A stretch of DNA of 64,000 bases, taken from the NCBI GenBank assembly GCA_025499625.1, contig JAFMVD010000011.1:1-64000 (forward strand), written 5' to 3'. Shown here in pieces: positions 1-9,262 of this stretch (the first letter of the stretch is position 1; each line of letters starts with the position of its first letter). The translations under genes and the position numbers were made by a program. The notes under the pieces are model-generated. The model did not search any database and was not told where the DNA came from. It saw only the letters and a program-made list of their open reading frames with translations. The stretch is from Carboxylicivirga fragile. Its GTDB lineage: Bacteria > Bacteroidota > Bacteroidia > Bacteroidales > Marinilabiliaceae.

Positions 1-28
1 GGGGCGCCCCTCCCTTCTTTATATCTTC

Positions 29-880
29 TTATTTTACTGCTTCAACCGTATAACCTTCTTTCTTAAGAAGCTTGATTAGTCCTTTTTCGCCACCTAGATG
101 TCCTGCGCCAACAGCGATAAAACAAGCTTGCTTCGTCATGTGTGATTCTAGAACCGGAATCCATTTGATATTTCTGTTATCCAACAAGAATTCGGCAAAC
201 TCTTCCATATCATCTTGCTGCATGATAAATTCGTAAAGCTTATCTGTGTCTTGTTCTTTATAGGTCTCAACCATTTTTGTGAATAGAGCTTTATTCTTCT
301 CAATACTATTAATAGTTTCTGTTAATAGTTCGAGCTGTTCTTCATAGCTAACATTGTCAAACATCGCCAACTGCTCTTCTACAGTTTCCAAACCAGCAAT
401 AGGCAATTGTTTTGCTTTGGCCAGCTCCATTATTTTAGCTTCGTATTGCGCTGGCTGCTTACACTCAAGGCATAATTGAATTGATAATATAGTTGATAGC
501 GCCCATGGTTTTAGTATGCCCATCTGATCAATGCCTACTCCCATGGTTTGTTTTAATGCTTCATCAACAGCTTTCAAGTCTTCTACTGACAGATCACCTT
601 TAATATTTTTCATATTTGGATTCATCATACCCGCCTGCATTTTCTGCATTAAAGTAGGATCTGTCATGTCTATCTCTAGCAATACTTGTTGGCAATGCTC
701 TAGCTTTGGCTGTAGGGTCTCTGGCAAGAAGAAATCATCGGGACAAATTACATGGATGGTTCCAAAAAGATAAGACGGTGTTTCGAGGCTATTCCCTGAG
801 ATTTTCCACAATAAGGAGTTTTGTGCAAAACTCAAGCTTATAAAAAGCATTAAAAAGCTGGATAGTACTAATTTCTTCAT
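29..880 (-). CDS. TraB/GumN family protein, secreted
   Basis: The 283-residue product starts with a Sec signal peptide (about residues 1-19, ending SFAQ). It carries the two hallmarks of the TraB/GumN (PF01963) fold: an N-terminal GTIH motif at about 40-43 and a C-terminal AVGAGHLGG motif at about 256-264. Family members are related to Tiki metalloproteases and the conserved Gly/His/Glu residues may bind metal, but the bacterial function is unsettled. The protein is expected in the periplasm or outer envelope. The start ATG sits directly before the signal peptide. The gene is divergent from the metallo-hydrolase at 931 with a gap of about 50 bp, so the two probably share a promoter region. 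Family is confident; function is open. Confidence 0.8.
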   Translation of the reverse strand: MKKLVLSSFLMLFISLSFAQNSLLWKISGNSLETPSYLFGTIHVICPDDFFLPETLQPKLEHCQQVLLEIDMTDPTLMQKMQAGMMNPNMKNIKGDLSVEDLKAVDEALKQTMGVGIDQMGILKPWALSTILSIQLCLECKQPAQYEAKIMELAKAKQLPIAGLETVEEQLAMFDNVSYEEQLELLTETINSIEKNKALFTKMVETYKEQDTDKLYEFIMQQDDMEEFAEFLLDNRNIKWIPVLESHMTKQACFIAVGAGHLGGEKGLIKLLKKEGYTVEAVK

Positions 881-930
881 AATTTAGGTTTTTTATTGGT
901 AGTAAATGTAAGGAACTAAACGCAAATATT

Positions 931-1752
931 TTGGAGCTAATAACTTTAATAGAGAATAAAACCAGCGTTAATCATTTGAAATGTGAGCACGGACTCTCTT
1001 TTTATTTAAAGTTTAAGGATGTTATAATTTTGTTTGACCTTGGTCAGTCAGGCAAGTTTATTGCCAATGCTGAACAGTTGGGTATTGATTTAACAAAGGT
1101 GGATTATGTTGTTTTAAGCCATGGACACTATGATCATACCGGTGGGCTACCAGCTTTTTTTGAAATCAATATAAAGGCAAAGGTTTACTTGCATCGCGAA
1201 GCTTTAAAAGAGCGTTTTTCATGGTCGACACAAATGATTAAACCCAATCACATTGCCTGGCGAGATGATGTTGCTCTTTATAGCAATCGATTCATATTTG
1301 TTGATGAGCCATTGGAATTGGTGCCAGGTTTATGGCTATTAACCAATATTGGAAAGAGCAAAGGTATGCGATTAACAAATAAAAAGTTGATTGTAAGAAA
1401 AAACAATGTAAACGAGTGCGATCAGTTTGAAGATGAAATAGTGATTGTTGCAAAAGATAAGGATTTACCCGTTGTTTTGAATGGTTGTGCGCACCACGGT
1501 ATTATTAATATTCTCAATGAAGTAAAAGCACAATTAGGTTTTGATCATTACCAGTTAATAGCAGGAGGTTTGCATCTCAATGGGCAAAGCGAGGAGACAA
1601 TTCAGAAGGTAATCGACGAATTAAAACCTTTTTCTGTGGAGAAATGGGCCATTAATCACTGTACAGGAGAAAAAGCGGTGGAAGTATTTATCAATGCCTT
1701 TCCCAACAGAGTTGAATATTGTCATACGGGAATTAAACATGAACTGGATTAA
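931..1752 (+). CDS. Metallo-beta-lactamase-fold hydrolase
   Basis: The 273-residue cytoplasmic protein has the HxHxDH zinc-binding signature as HGHYDHTGG at about residues 64-72. A later Gly-Cys-Ala-His-His segment (about 185-190) and a GGLHL segment supply the other metal ligands. The layout resembles the archaeal/bacterial branch annotated as 7,8-dihydropterin-6-yl-methyl-4-(beta-D-ribofuranosyl)aminobenzene 5'-phosphate synthase-like, but the substrate cannot be read from sequence. The start is TTG: no ATG lies between it and the metal motif, and the N-terminus (ELITLIENKT) matches the usual first strand of the family. It converges on the large gene at 1828 through a bidirectional terminator. 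Confidence 0.8.
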   Translation: MELITLIENKTSVNHLKCEHGLSFYLKFKDVIILFDLGQSGKFIANAEQLGIDLTKVDYVVLSHGHYDHTGGLPAFFEINIKAKVYLHREALKERFSWSTQMIKPNHIAWRDDVALYSNRFIFVDEPLELVPGLWLLTNIGKSKGMRLTNKKLIVRKNNVNECDQFEDEIVIVAKDKDLPVVLNGCAHHGIINILNEVKAQLGFDHYQLIAGGLHLNGQSEETIQKVIDELKPFSVEKWAINHCTGEKAVEVFINAFPNRVEYCHTGIKHELD

Positions 1753-1777
1753 TCATCCGAATCTGAAATTAAGATAC

Positions 1778-1815
1778 AAAAAAAGGGTTGCCAAACAGCA
1801 ACCCTCTTTCTTTCA
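1778..1815. terminator. Bidirectional rho-independent terminator
   Basis: An 8-bp GC-containing stem (AGGGTTGC / GCAACCCT) with a 6-nt loop is flanked by an A-run on the left and a T-rich stretch on the right. It lies between two convergent genes, so it can serve both strands. Confidence 0.8.
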
Positions 1816-1827
1816 ACAATTGTAATC

Positions 1828-4800
1828 TTATTTTGTATATACAACATCAGCACCAATGGTTCCTACCAAATCAGTAAGATAAGCATCTGACGAAGCATAT
1901 TTCAATAGTTCTTTAGCTCTATCCAAACGCTTTTGAATATCAAGTTCAACCATTAATTGAGCATTATCAGGGTTAGAGATGAAGTTTTCTAAATAAGCAA
2001 TCTGCTCACTGTGGAACTTCACGTCTTTCTGCTGCTTCAACTTCAAACGTACTTTGTACCAATCGCTATTGATTACATAATCACGCTCGAAATATTTACG
2101 CAAATCAGGGTGACTAATGTCTTTTCCTTCGTATTGGCCGTAAGCCATGATGTGAAGTAATATTTTCAATGGAGGAATAGCTCCATCCACACTATTATCT
2201 TCAAAATAGCTTAGTGCCACTTTCTTCTGCGCCTCAACAATATTAGCAATACCATCCACGTAGTCTTCCATGTTCTGAAGCTCAGGCTTCAACATGCGCT
2301 CATTAAATACAGCCAAAGGCTCATCAAATAAACGATTCATACAACGGAATGCGAAGTTTTCAGTGATACGGTAACCCAAACGACTAGCCAATACTTTTTC
2401 TCCATTGTGCTCAAAGTCTTCTAACTTCTCAAGCGATCCATTTTCGATCAATAACTTAGGATCTCTATCTTCTGGAACAAGACGTGACCAAATTTCAGGA
2501 ATAAGAATCGAGATATCGTGGTCGAAACGATTCTCACCACCTACATAACCTGCAGCAGAACTAAAGCCTTGGTATTCGGTAATGATATATGATAAAAGAG
2601 CATTGTTTAAGTCAGTTGTTGGAACCAACATGTTAAAAGGCCCTTTTGTTAATGCACCCTCAGAACCAGCACCTGTTGTTGATGGCGATTTACCTGTTAA
2701 GCTACAAATAAAGTCCATGAATAACTCAGGAAGCTCTTGGTAATGAATTGGGTTGTAAACAGCTAATGGACGAATACCAGCTTTGCGATCAGCAGGGTTG
2801 TTTCTACGTCCTGGCAATACAGCATTTACCACATCAATTACTGGCTCATCGCTCTTGATCTTACGGTGAAGGCGTGTTCCTATTTTACCAACGTAACTTT
2901 CAAGAATTTCTTCTTTGAAGATATTACGCTCAAGGTAACGTGGATTATTTGTTGGAGTACCATCTACAACACGAGTGTGTGATGGAGCCGCAAAATAACC
3001 ATCGTTTTCGCTACTAATTACCTTGTTTATAAGATCCTTAACTGGCTGCGTGTATTTATCGAAGTTGATAGCATCTTCGTATAACTCAATTGCATCCTGC
3101 TTCGTTAAAGGCTCATAGTTTGTTAAGAAAGTACCGTCAGTAACAAGATCTTTCTCTGCACCTTTATCATATCCACGAATAATTGCTTCATCAGGGCGTT
3201 GGAATAAGTGACTCTCGCAGTTAGTTACTACTTTGAAACTCTTATTCTTGTACTCAGTATTTAAATTACTAAGCTGACTTGCCGGCAATACAATCGAAGC
3301 TGAAATATCATCTTCCATCTGAATCTTCTGACTTGGAAGGAAATCAGAACGTAACTTGTGCATTAACCAGTTTCCATCTTCGTTAAATCCAATACGCACG
3401 TAACTTGCAGTTACTTTATTGTTTTTGTATTGAAGTGTAGTTCCTTCACGACCGTTGATAAATTCAACTGACATGTAGTCTTTCCAGTTTCCTTTTTCGT
3501 TTTCGTTGCGATATAAGCGCTTCACGAAAAGAACCAAAGAACGGATATGAGCTGGAATACCTTTTAGGAAAGTATTGTACTCGTCGCTATATGTTTCAGA
3601 AGGTGTTAATAACTTAACCGCAGAACCAAGCGTACGTTGTGGGCTTAGGAACGGACGAGATGGCTCAGCATCCGGGCGCACTTGCTTCCAACGATTCGAA
3701 AAATCATGGTTAATGATTTCATCAGCAGCTTTGAAGTCTTCTTCGAGATTCACAATCTGGAACGTACCATAGTTAATGGCATTTTGCATTGATTTTGAAA
3801 TCTCAGACTTACCACCTCCCGAAACAGTACATGGTTTGTGACAGAATGTTCCTTCAGGTTGTGTATTTACAATACGCCACATTGGTTGAGTTGGGTGTTT
3901 CGCCAACTGGAACTTGTGACCTGATGGATGAATATAAATTGTTTCCGGAGATAACTTCAATTCATGATCCTTACCATCAATCGTCCATTTTACACGACTA
4001 TTATCGATGTCGATATCAGCGTGCTCCTGTATGTAGGTGATATTAGGATATTTTTTATCTATCGCATATCCTTCTGGATACACAGTTACTCTATCCCCTA
4101 ATAAGCTAACAGCCTCATCAAAAGTATATTTTTGGTCTAATTTTGCTGAGAAAATCTCACCAAATACATTGTCACTCATGATACCACGTGGGTATGCAAT
4201 AGCGCCACCTGCATGCTCTTCTTCAACCAAACCAACCATGTTAGCCGAGTAGCTAATTTGTGTTTTGATCTCTTTCTTAGAGTAACCGTAGTAGTTATCA
4301 CCAATTAAAGTAACAACAACTCCGTTTTCGTTACGACAAGTGATTTTGAAAGCACCTCCGTCGTTATAAAGTTCGTTAGCATCTTTCCAGCACATGCCAT
4401 CTTTACGTTGACGCTCTGTTGCATCATCATAATGAGGAAGGCCAATGTCTTTTTTCTTAAGATGTATTAATTGCGGAGCAAGAATGATACAACCAGTTGT
4501 TCCGGTCCAATGCTCAATATCAAGAGCAGCATCATTTTTAGCTAAGTTGTGGTCGCCTGCATTGCCAAAAATATTTTCAACAAAATCAAGGTTACTTACA
4601 AGGCTACCTGGAGCAAAGAAACGAATCTCCATGCTTTTCTCAGAGATTACACCAGGAACTTCTGGGCAAACAACTGGGCGAAGTAATAAAGAAACCATTG
4701 TTTTAGCTTTCTCTTCTTGTGTAGAAGTGAAAGGCAAAATATTCATGCTCTCAGCTGGATTAACAGCTGCTTTTAACATGTGAGCAAAGGCAATTTTCGG

Positions 4801-5319
4801 TACTTCTTTTTTATCAAGAGGTACAGGTAATCCACCTTCTACAATATGAAATGTTCCCTTTGTTGTACGCTTATCATGAAGCGGGTTGTTTAATATACCT
4901 TGTTGCAAACGGTATGAACTTACAAGATCGCTCTTGAATTCATTAGCATCAGGTGGTAAACTTACCTCACGAGCTAAACCTTTTTGATTAAGTACAAATG
5001 TTTTATTTGGTAAGCGAAAGTTGGACTGGTCATAGTCAACATCACTTAGATAGTCATTCAAAAAGTTCTGGATTCGCGTATCAGCTGGAGATAGGTGATC
5101 GGAAAGTAAACGAGACTTCTCTTTGAAACTATTAATTAATCCTTCTGTTAAAGAAAGAAATTTAGAGTTAGAGTATTTTGTGTCAGCATCACTAGCATCA
5201 TAATACAACGGTTGGCCGATAGACGCAAGTTGTAGGTTGATGTACTGGATCATGTCTTTTCGATCCTTCTTCTTAAGCTTTTGCTTTTTAAGTATGTCAT
5301 TTTTCATTTTGGCACACAT
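1828..5319 (-). CDS. Probable PPi-type phosphoenolpyruvate carboxykinase
   Basis: The 1163-residue soluble protein has no signal peptide or membrane segment. Its length and motif pattern fit the diphosphate-dependent PEP carboxykinases described from Entamoeba and Propionibacterium (about 1,150 residues), which interconvert PEP + CO2 + Pi and oxaloacetate + PPi and have very low identity to ATP/GTP enzymes. Visible in it are a GGGKS phosphate-loop-like motif (SGGGKSEISKS, about 500-510), a GDNYYGYSKKE segment (about 340-350) and an EEEHAGGA segment (about 366-373). These could correspond to the PEPCK kinase-1 loop, the Tyr/Lys region and the metal His, though that mapping is my inference. It is monocistronic, with an AT-rich region upstream. 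The alternative is an uncharacterised paralogue of the same fold. See the finding on PPi metabolism. Confidence 0.6.
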   Translation of the reverse strand: MCAKMKNDILKKQKLKKKDRKDMIQYINLQLASIGQPLYYDASDADTKYSNSKFLSLTEGLINSFKEKSRLLSDHLSPADTRIQNFLNDYLSDVDYDQSNFRLPNKTFVLNQKGLAREVSLPPDANEFKSDLVSSYRLQQGILNNPLHDKRTTKGTFHIVEGGLPVPLDKKEVPKIAFAHMLKAAVNPAESMNILPFTSTQEEKAKTMVSLLLRPVVCPEVPGVISEKSMEIRFFAPGSLVSNLDFVENIFGNAGDHNLAKNDAALDIEHWTGTTGCIILAPQLIHLKKKDIGLPHYDDATERQRKDGMCWKDANELYNDGGAFKITCRNENGVVVTLIGDNYYGYSKKEIKTQISYSANMVGLVEEEHAGGAIAYPRGIMSDNVFGEIFSAKLDQKYTFDEAVSLLGDRVTVYPEGYAIDKKYPNITYIQEHADIDIDNSRVKWTIDGKDHELKLSPETIYIHPSGHKFQLAKHPTQPMWRIVNTQPEGTFCHKPCTVSGGGKSEISKSMQNAINYGTFQIVNLEEDFKAADEIINHDFSNRWKQVRPDAEPSRPFLSPQRTLGSAVKLLTPSETYSDEYNTFLKGIPAHIRSLVLFVKRLYRNENEKGNWKDYMSVEFINGREGTTLQYKNNKVTASYVRIGFNEDGNWLMHKLRSDFLPSQKIQMEDDISASIVLPASQLSNLNTEYKNKSFKVVTNCESHLFQRPDEAIIRGYDKGAEKDLVTDGTFLTNYEPLTKQDAIELYEDAINFDKYTQPVKDLINKVISSENDGYFAAPSHTRVVDGTPTNNPRYLERNIFKEEILESYVGKIGTRLHRKIKSDEPVIDVVNAVLPGRRNNPADRKAGIRPLAVYNPIHYQELPELFMDFICSLTGKSPSTTGAGSEGALTKGPFNMLVPTTDLNNALLSYIITEYQGFSSAAGYVGGENRFDHDISILIPEIWSRLVPEDRDPKLLIENGSLEKLEDFEHNGEKVLASRLGYRITENFAFRCMNRLFDEPLAVFNERMLKPELQNMEDYVDGIANIVEAQKKVALSYFEDNSVDGAIPPLKILLHIMAYGQYEGKDISHPDLRKYFERDYVINSDWYKVRLKLKQQKDVKFHSEQIAYLENFISNPDNAQLMVELDIQKRLDRAKELLKYASSDAYLTDLVGTIGADVVYTK

Positions 5320-5673
5320 TTAAGTTATGAATGAGCGACAAATTTATACAATTACATCACCATTTAATAACATTTTAATAGTTTTTGTGTGTTAATAATT
5401 CTAAATTATTTCAATAAATAACAAAATTATAACATAATAATTGGCAGAAATAATCAAGTTGCGAATTCGAATATGAGGAAAGGTGAATGCATCGATTCTA
5501 AAAATATAAAAACTAAATACTTGTTAGAAAGCGAATAGTGAAAAGAAGATTAGTGATATGCCTCACTGCTTTAGATCTAATTGAAGCTTAATTGAAGAAA
5601 ACACAACAATCAAATTAATATAAAAACAAGTATTTTATTTACGATTTAATAAATAAAGGCTTAAATAGTGTCG

Positions 5674-5688
5674 ATTTGATAATCAAAT
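5674..5688. promoter_or_regulatory. Perfect palindrome, possible operator
   Basis: ATTTGAT-A-ATCAAAT has two 7-bp arms around one central base. It lies 3' of recQ and about 355 bp upstream of the PEPCK-like start, so it is not at an obvious promoter. The function is unknown, and in an AT-rich spacer chance cannot be excluded. Confidence 0.3.
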
Positions 5689-5701
5689 AGTAAAATGAGG
5701 T

Positions 5702-5730
5702 ACTGAAGGAGCCAATGACGACTCCTCAGT
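5702..5730 (-). terminator. Hairpin after recQ, probable terminator
   Basis: The arms ACTGA(A)GGAG and CTCCTCAGT pair with a single bulge around a 10-nt loop, directly after the recQ stop codon. The T-tract on the minus strand is weak (a CATTTTAC stretch), so termination may be inefficient. Confidence 0.5.
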
Positions 5731-5732
5731 TA

Positions 5733-7910
5733 TTAGTTACCTACTTCAGAAATAAACTTGATTCGAACCAATCTGATGTCTTCCTCAGAATACGTGTCCT
5801 CACCCAGCTCTTCCAATGCAGCCGATATATCATCTGTTTCGGCCTCTTCTTTGAAATAGTAGAAAATATCATCTCTAATATCTTCATCAATGACCTGATC
5901 GATGTAGTAATCGATATTGACACGTGTGCCAGAATAAACGATTGATTCAAGTTCTTTAATTAGGTCAAACATCTCGATACCTTTGGAATCGGCAACCTCA
6001 TTAAGTGGCATCTGTCTGTCAATGCTCTGAATAATGCTAATTTTCAGTTTTGACTTATTAGCAATTGATTTAACAACCATGTCCATCGGACGATCAATCT
6101 CATTTTCTTCAACATGACGATTAATGAGCTTGATAAAATCCTTACCAAAACGATTTGCTTTACCTGTTCCTACTCCCGGTATGTTTTGTAATTCATCAAT
6201 TGTAATTGGGTAGTAGGTCGACATAGCTTCAAGAGACGGATCCTGGAAAATAACAAATGGTGGTAAGTTAAGTTTCTTTGAAATGTTCTTTCTTAAATCC
6301 TTAAGCATTGAGAAAAGAGCCGTATCAACAGCTGCCGTTCCTCCATTGGAGGTTTCTTCCTCTATGGTATCAAAATCATGATCTTTCGACATCATGATTG
6401 ATTCCGGACTTTTTATGAACTCGTGACCTTTGGTACTTATATGAAGCAAGCCATAGGTTTCAATATCTTTAATAATAAGGCCTCGAACCAAAGATTGACG
6501 AACAACTGCATTCCAGTGTTTTTCATCATATTCATCGCCCGATCCGAATAACTTATGATCGTTATGTTTGTAGGCTTTAATGGCAGTGTTTTTATTGCCA
6601 ATTAAAATATTAATAATGTGATCAGACTTAAAACGTTCCTTAAATTCAAGAATAGTGTTGAGTATTTTTAATACGCTTTCTTTGGCTTCAAATTCCTCTT
6701 TCGGATTGACACAGTTATCACATGTTTCACAATCTTTTACGGTATACTTTTCACCAAAGTAATGAAGCAGTGTTTTTCGTCGACAAACCGAAGATTCGGC
6801 ATACGAAACTGTCTCAAGCAATAGTTGTTTCCCTATTTCTTGTTCGGCAAGGGGTTTACCCTGCATAAATTTTTCAAGTTTCTGTATGTCTTTATAACTA
6901 TAGAATGCTATGCATCTTCCTTCTCCTCCATCACGGCCAGCGCGGCCAGTTTCCTGATAATAACCTTCGAGGCTTTTTGGTATATCATAATGCATCACCA
7001 CACGTACATCGGGCTTGTCAATACCCATTCCAAATGCAATGGTAGCAACAATAACATCCGTTTCTTCCATCAAGAATGCATCCTGATTTTTTGCTCGTGT
7101 ACTAGCATCCATGCCGGCATGATAAGGCAATGCTTTTAAGCCGTTGACCACTAATGTTTCAGCTAGCTCTTCAACCTTTTTTCGACTCAGACAATAAATA
7201 ATTGCCGATTTGCCTACGTAGTTCTTTAATATCTTAATTATCTCTTTTGAAGGATTCTGCTTCGGACGAATTTCGTAGAATAGATTGGGTCTGTTAAACG
7301 AGGCTTTAAATACCATGGCGTTCAACATACCAAGGTTTTTCTGAATGTCGTGCTGTACTTTCGGAGTTGCAGTGGCAGTCAAAGCAATCAATGGCGATTC
7401 GCCAATGTCGTTTATAATAGGTCTTATGCGGCGATATTCAGGTCTGAAATCATGCCCCCATTCCGATATACAATGGGCTTCATCTACTGCATAAAATGAA
7501 ACTTCGATTTGCTTAAGAAACTCAATATTTTCTTCCTTAGTCAAAGATTCAGGAGCCACATATAAGAGCTTTGTCTTACCTGCCAGTATATCCTCTTTAA
7601 CCTGAGCTATTGCTGTTTTGGTTAATGATGAATTTAAAAAATGAGCAATGCCATTATCTTCGCTAAAGTTGCGCATGGCATCTACTTGATTTTTCATTAA
7701 TGCAATAAGTGGAGATATTACAATAGCAGTCCCCGGCAGTATTAGTGCTGGTAACTGGTAGCATAAAGATTTGCCTCCTCCTGTTGGCATCAAAACAAAT
7801 GTATCGTTCCCGTTTAATACATTGTTAATGACTTCCTCTTGATTCCCCTTGAAGGTATCAAACCCAAAATGCTTTTTTAGATGAGCATTTAGATCAACCT
7901 GCTTTGCCAT
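5733..7910 (-). CDS. recQ: ATP-dependent DNA helicase RecQ
   Basis: The 725-residue 3'-5' DNA helicase would act in recombination and fork repair. In order: a DEAD/DEAH domain with Walker A MPTGGGKS (about 41-48) and Walker B DEAH (143-146) followed by the RecQ-typical CISEWGHDFRPEY; a helicase C domain with a GMGIDKPDVR / QETGRAGRDG motif VI; a zinc-binding region with Cys residues in CRRKTLLHYFGE...CETCDNC (about 380-400); an RQC winged helix; and an HRDC domain (about 525-600). About 100 extra acidic residues follow HRDC, as in other Bacteroidota RecQ proteins. The start ATG is clear. The gene appears monocistronic and is divergent from tatC. Confidence 0.95.
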   Translation of the reverse strand: MAKQVDLNAHLKKHFGFDTFKGNQEEVINNVLNGNDTFVLMPTGGGKSLCYQLPALILPGTAIVISPLIALMKNQVDAMRNFSEDNGIAHFLNSSLTKTAIAQVKEDILAGKTKLLYVAPESLTKEENIEFLKQIEVSFYAVDEAHCISEWGHDFRPEYRRIRPIINDIGESPLIALTATATPKVQHDIQKNLGMLNAMVFKASFNRPNLFYEIRPKQNPSKEIIKILKNYVGKSAIIYCLSRKKVEELAETLVVNGLKALPYHAGMDASTRAKNQDAFLMEETDVIVATIAFGMGIDKPDVRVVMHYDIPKSLEGYYQETGRAGRDGGEGRCIAFYSYKDIQKLEKFMQGKPLAEQEIGKQLLLETVSYAESSVCRRKTLLHYFGEKYTVKDCETCDNCVNPKEEFEAKESVLKILNTILEFKERFKSDHIINILIGNKNTAIKAYKHNDHKLFGSGDEYDEKHWNAVVRQSLVRGLIIKDIETYGLLHISTKGHEFIKSPESIMMSKDHDFDTIEEETSNGGTAAVDTALFSMLKDLRKNISKKLNLPPFVIFQDPSLEAMSTYYPITIDELQNIPGVGTGKANRFGKDFIKLINRHVEENEIDRPMDMVVKSIANKSKLKISIIQSIDRQMPLNEVADSKGIEMFDLIKELESIVYSGTRVNIDYYIDQVIDEDIRDDIFYYFKEEAETDDISAALEELGEDTYSEEDIRLVRIKFISEVGN

Positions 7911-7932
7911 AACAATTTCCCAATTTCAAGAT

Positions 7933-7957
7933 TTAATGCATTTATCTCTTAATGCAT
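7933..7957. repeat. Two 9-bp direct repeats upstream of recQ
   Basis: TTAATGCAT occurs twice with 16 bp between starts, about 1.5 helical turns, 22-47 bp upstream of the recQ ATG. Each contains the palindrome ATGCAT. They could be tandem regulator sites; no known regulator is assigned. Confidence 0.35.
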
Positions 7958-8380
7958 CAAAGCTGTTGTTATCCTCAATTCATGAATTCAACAAAAATAA
8001 TTCATATCTGACGAAAAAACCTGACTCTTGTCATGTATATGAAAAATTCAACCGAATTTCAATGTTAAAAATTGTATTCAAGCATTATTAAATAATCGTG
8101 CTTGTATACAGTACTAATTGCCTGTATGCTGAGTCAAATGTGTTAAATAATCAACTTATTCGCCATTCAGCTACTTAATTGTGAAATTAAAACTATTCAG
8201 CAATTAGTTTACGAATGGTTGAAATAATTCTCAAAAAATGAGTTTCTCAATCCATTACTTTATGAAGTTATACAATATCTTTGTCATAACCAAGAAGTTT
8301 GTAAAACAGATTGTGTATGTTATATTCGCATAATACTGGGAGCAAAGCTTGGAGGAGCATGGTTTAATTATTTTTAACAT

Positions 8381-8408
8381 TTAGTTTTTTTCCAATACTC
8401 TACTTTTG
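8381..8408 (+). promoter_or_regulatory. Putative promoter of tatC-lptB
   Basis: TACTTTTG at 8401-8408 matches the Bacteroidota -7 consensus TAnnTTTG. A weak TTAG at 8381 could be the -33 element. The start codon follows 26 bp downstream. Confidence 0.5.
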
Positions 8409-8434
8409 TTCGTTCATAGATTGATTTTGATTTT

Positions 8435-9250
8435 ATGGGAGAAGATACAACAAATGAAATGTCTTTTTTAGATCACCTCGAAATATTAAGGTGGCATTTG
8501 GTTCGGGCTTTTGCAAGTGTTTTTGTGTTTGCCATCCTGGCTTTTGTATTTAAGGGATTTGTGTTTGACACTGTTATATTGGGGCCTTCAGGTAAGGATT
8601 TCTTCACAAATCGACTTTTGTGCGATTTAGCAAGTCGCTTGGATATGCCACTGCTTTGCATTAACCAAATTCCTTTGAGTGTTCAAAATATTAATATGTC
8701 GGGGCAGTTTACTACGCACATTTGGGTTTCGTTTGTGGCAGGAATTGTTGTGGCATTTCCCTATATATTCTGGGAATTCTGGCGTTTTGTAAAGCCGGCC
8801 TTGTATTCTAAAGAGGTCAATCATTCACGTGGAGCCATCTTTTTTGCATCAACCTTATTTACGGTGGGTATATTATTTGCTTATTATGTCATTTGTCCAT
8901 TGTCGATTCATTTTTTAGGCACCTATCAGGTGAGTGAAGAAGTTGAGAACATTGTTAATTTGGGATCCTATATAAGTACGATCACATCAATCGTTTTGGC
9001 GGGTGGTATCATATTTGAATTGCCAATATTCATCTACTTTTTGGCTAAAGTTGGCTTGGTATCCTCCGGTTTCTTACGAAAATATCGAAAGCATTCAATC
9101 GTTGTTGCCTTGTTATTGGCGGCCGTAATTACACCTCCTGATGTTATCAGTCAGCTTCTGGTGTGCTTTCCTTTGGTTATTTTATACGAATCAGGAATTG
9201 TGATAGCGAGACGAATTGAAGCAAAGCGTGAAAAAGAAATGGCAGAATAA
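8435..9250 (+). CDS. tatC: Twin-arginine translocase subunit TatC
   Basis: The 271-residue inner-membrane protein has six predicted transmembrane helices. The N-terminal MSFLDHLEILRWHL segment is the classic TatC start (consensus FLxHLxELRxRL). Two further conserved features are FxxPALYxxE (FVKPALYSKE) and the late TPPDVISQLLVCFPL motif. It forms the substrate-recognising core of the Tat pathway, which exports folded proteins bearing twin-arginine signals. A likely client is the DUF362 protein at 44220. No tatA/tatB gene is in the window. lptB follows within 12 bp and is probably cotranscribed. Confidence 0.95.
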   Translation: MGEDTTNEMSFLDHLEILRWHLVRAFASVFVFAILAFVFKGFVFDTVILGPSGKDFFTNRLLCDLASRLDMPLLCINQIPLSVQNINMSGQFTTHIWVSFVAGIVVAFPYIFWEFWRFVKPALYSKEVNHSRGAIFFASTLFTVGILFAYYVICPLSIHFLGTYQVSEEVENIVNLGSYISTITSIVLAGGIIFELPIFIYFLAKVGLVSSGFLRKYRKHSIVVALLLAAVITPPDVISQLLVCFPLVILYESGIVIARRIEAKREKEMAE

Positions 9251-9262
9251 TACTTGTTTATT

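Larger units (their letters stand above)
5320..5732. other. Intergenic region, 413 bp, AT-rich
   Basis: This stretch lies between the start of the PEPCK-like gene and the end of recQ, both on the minus strand. It should hold the promoter of the former and the 3' end of the latter. I see no ORF with coding character. Two structures stand out: a perfect 15-bp palindrome at 5674-5688 and a hairpin at 5702-5730 right after the recQ stop. Confidence 0.6.
7911..8434. other. Intergenic region, 524 bp, between divergent recQ and tatC
   Basis: An AT-rich spacer that must carry the promoters of recQ (minus) and tatC (plus). Direct repeats TTAATGCAT occur at 7933-7941 and 7949-7957, close to the recQ start. 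A TAnnTTTG promoter element for tatC is at 8401. No ORF with coding features or RNA gene was recognised in the middle part. Confidence 0.6.

Noticed and set aside
3575..4783. Several plus-strand ORFs of 65-112 codons inside the PEPCK-like gene
   Set aside because: They are antisense to a long continuous coding frame with recognisable motifs and lack their own start signals; shadows.
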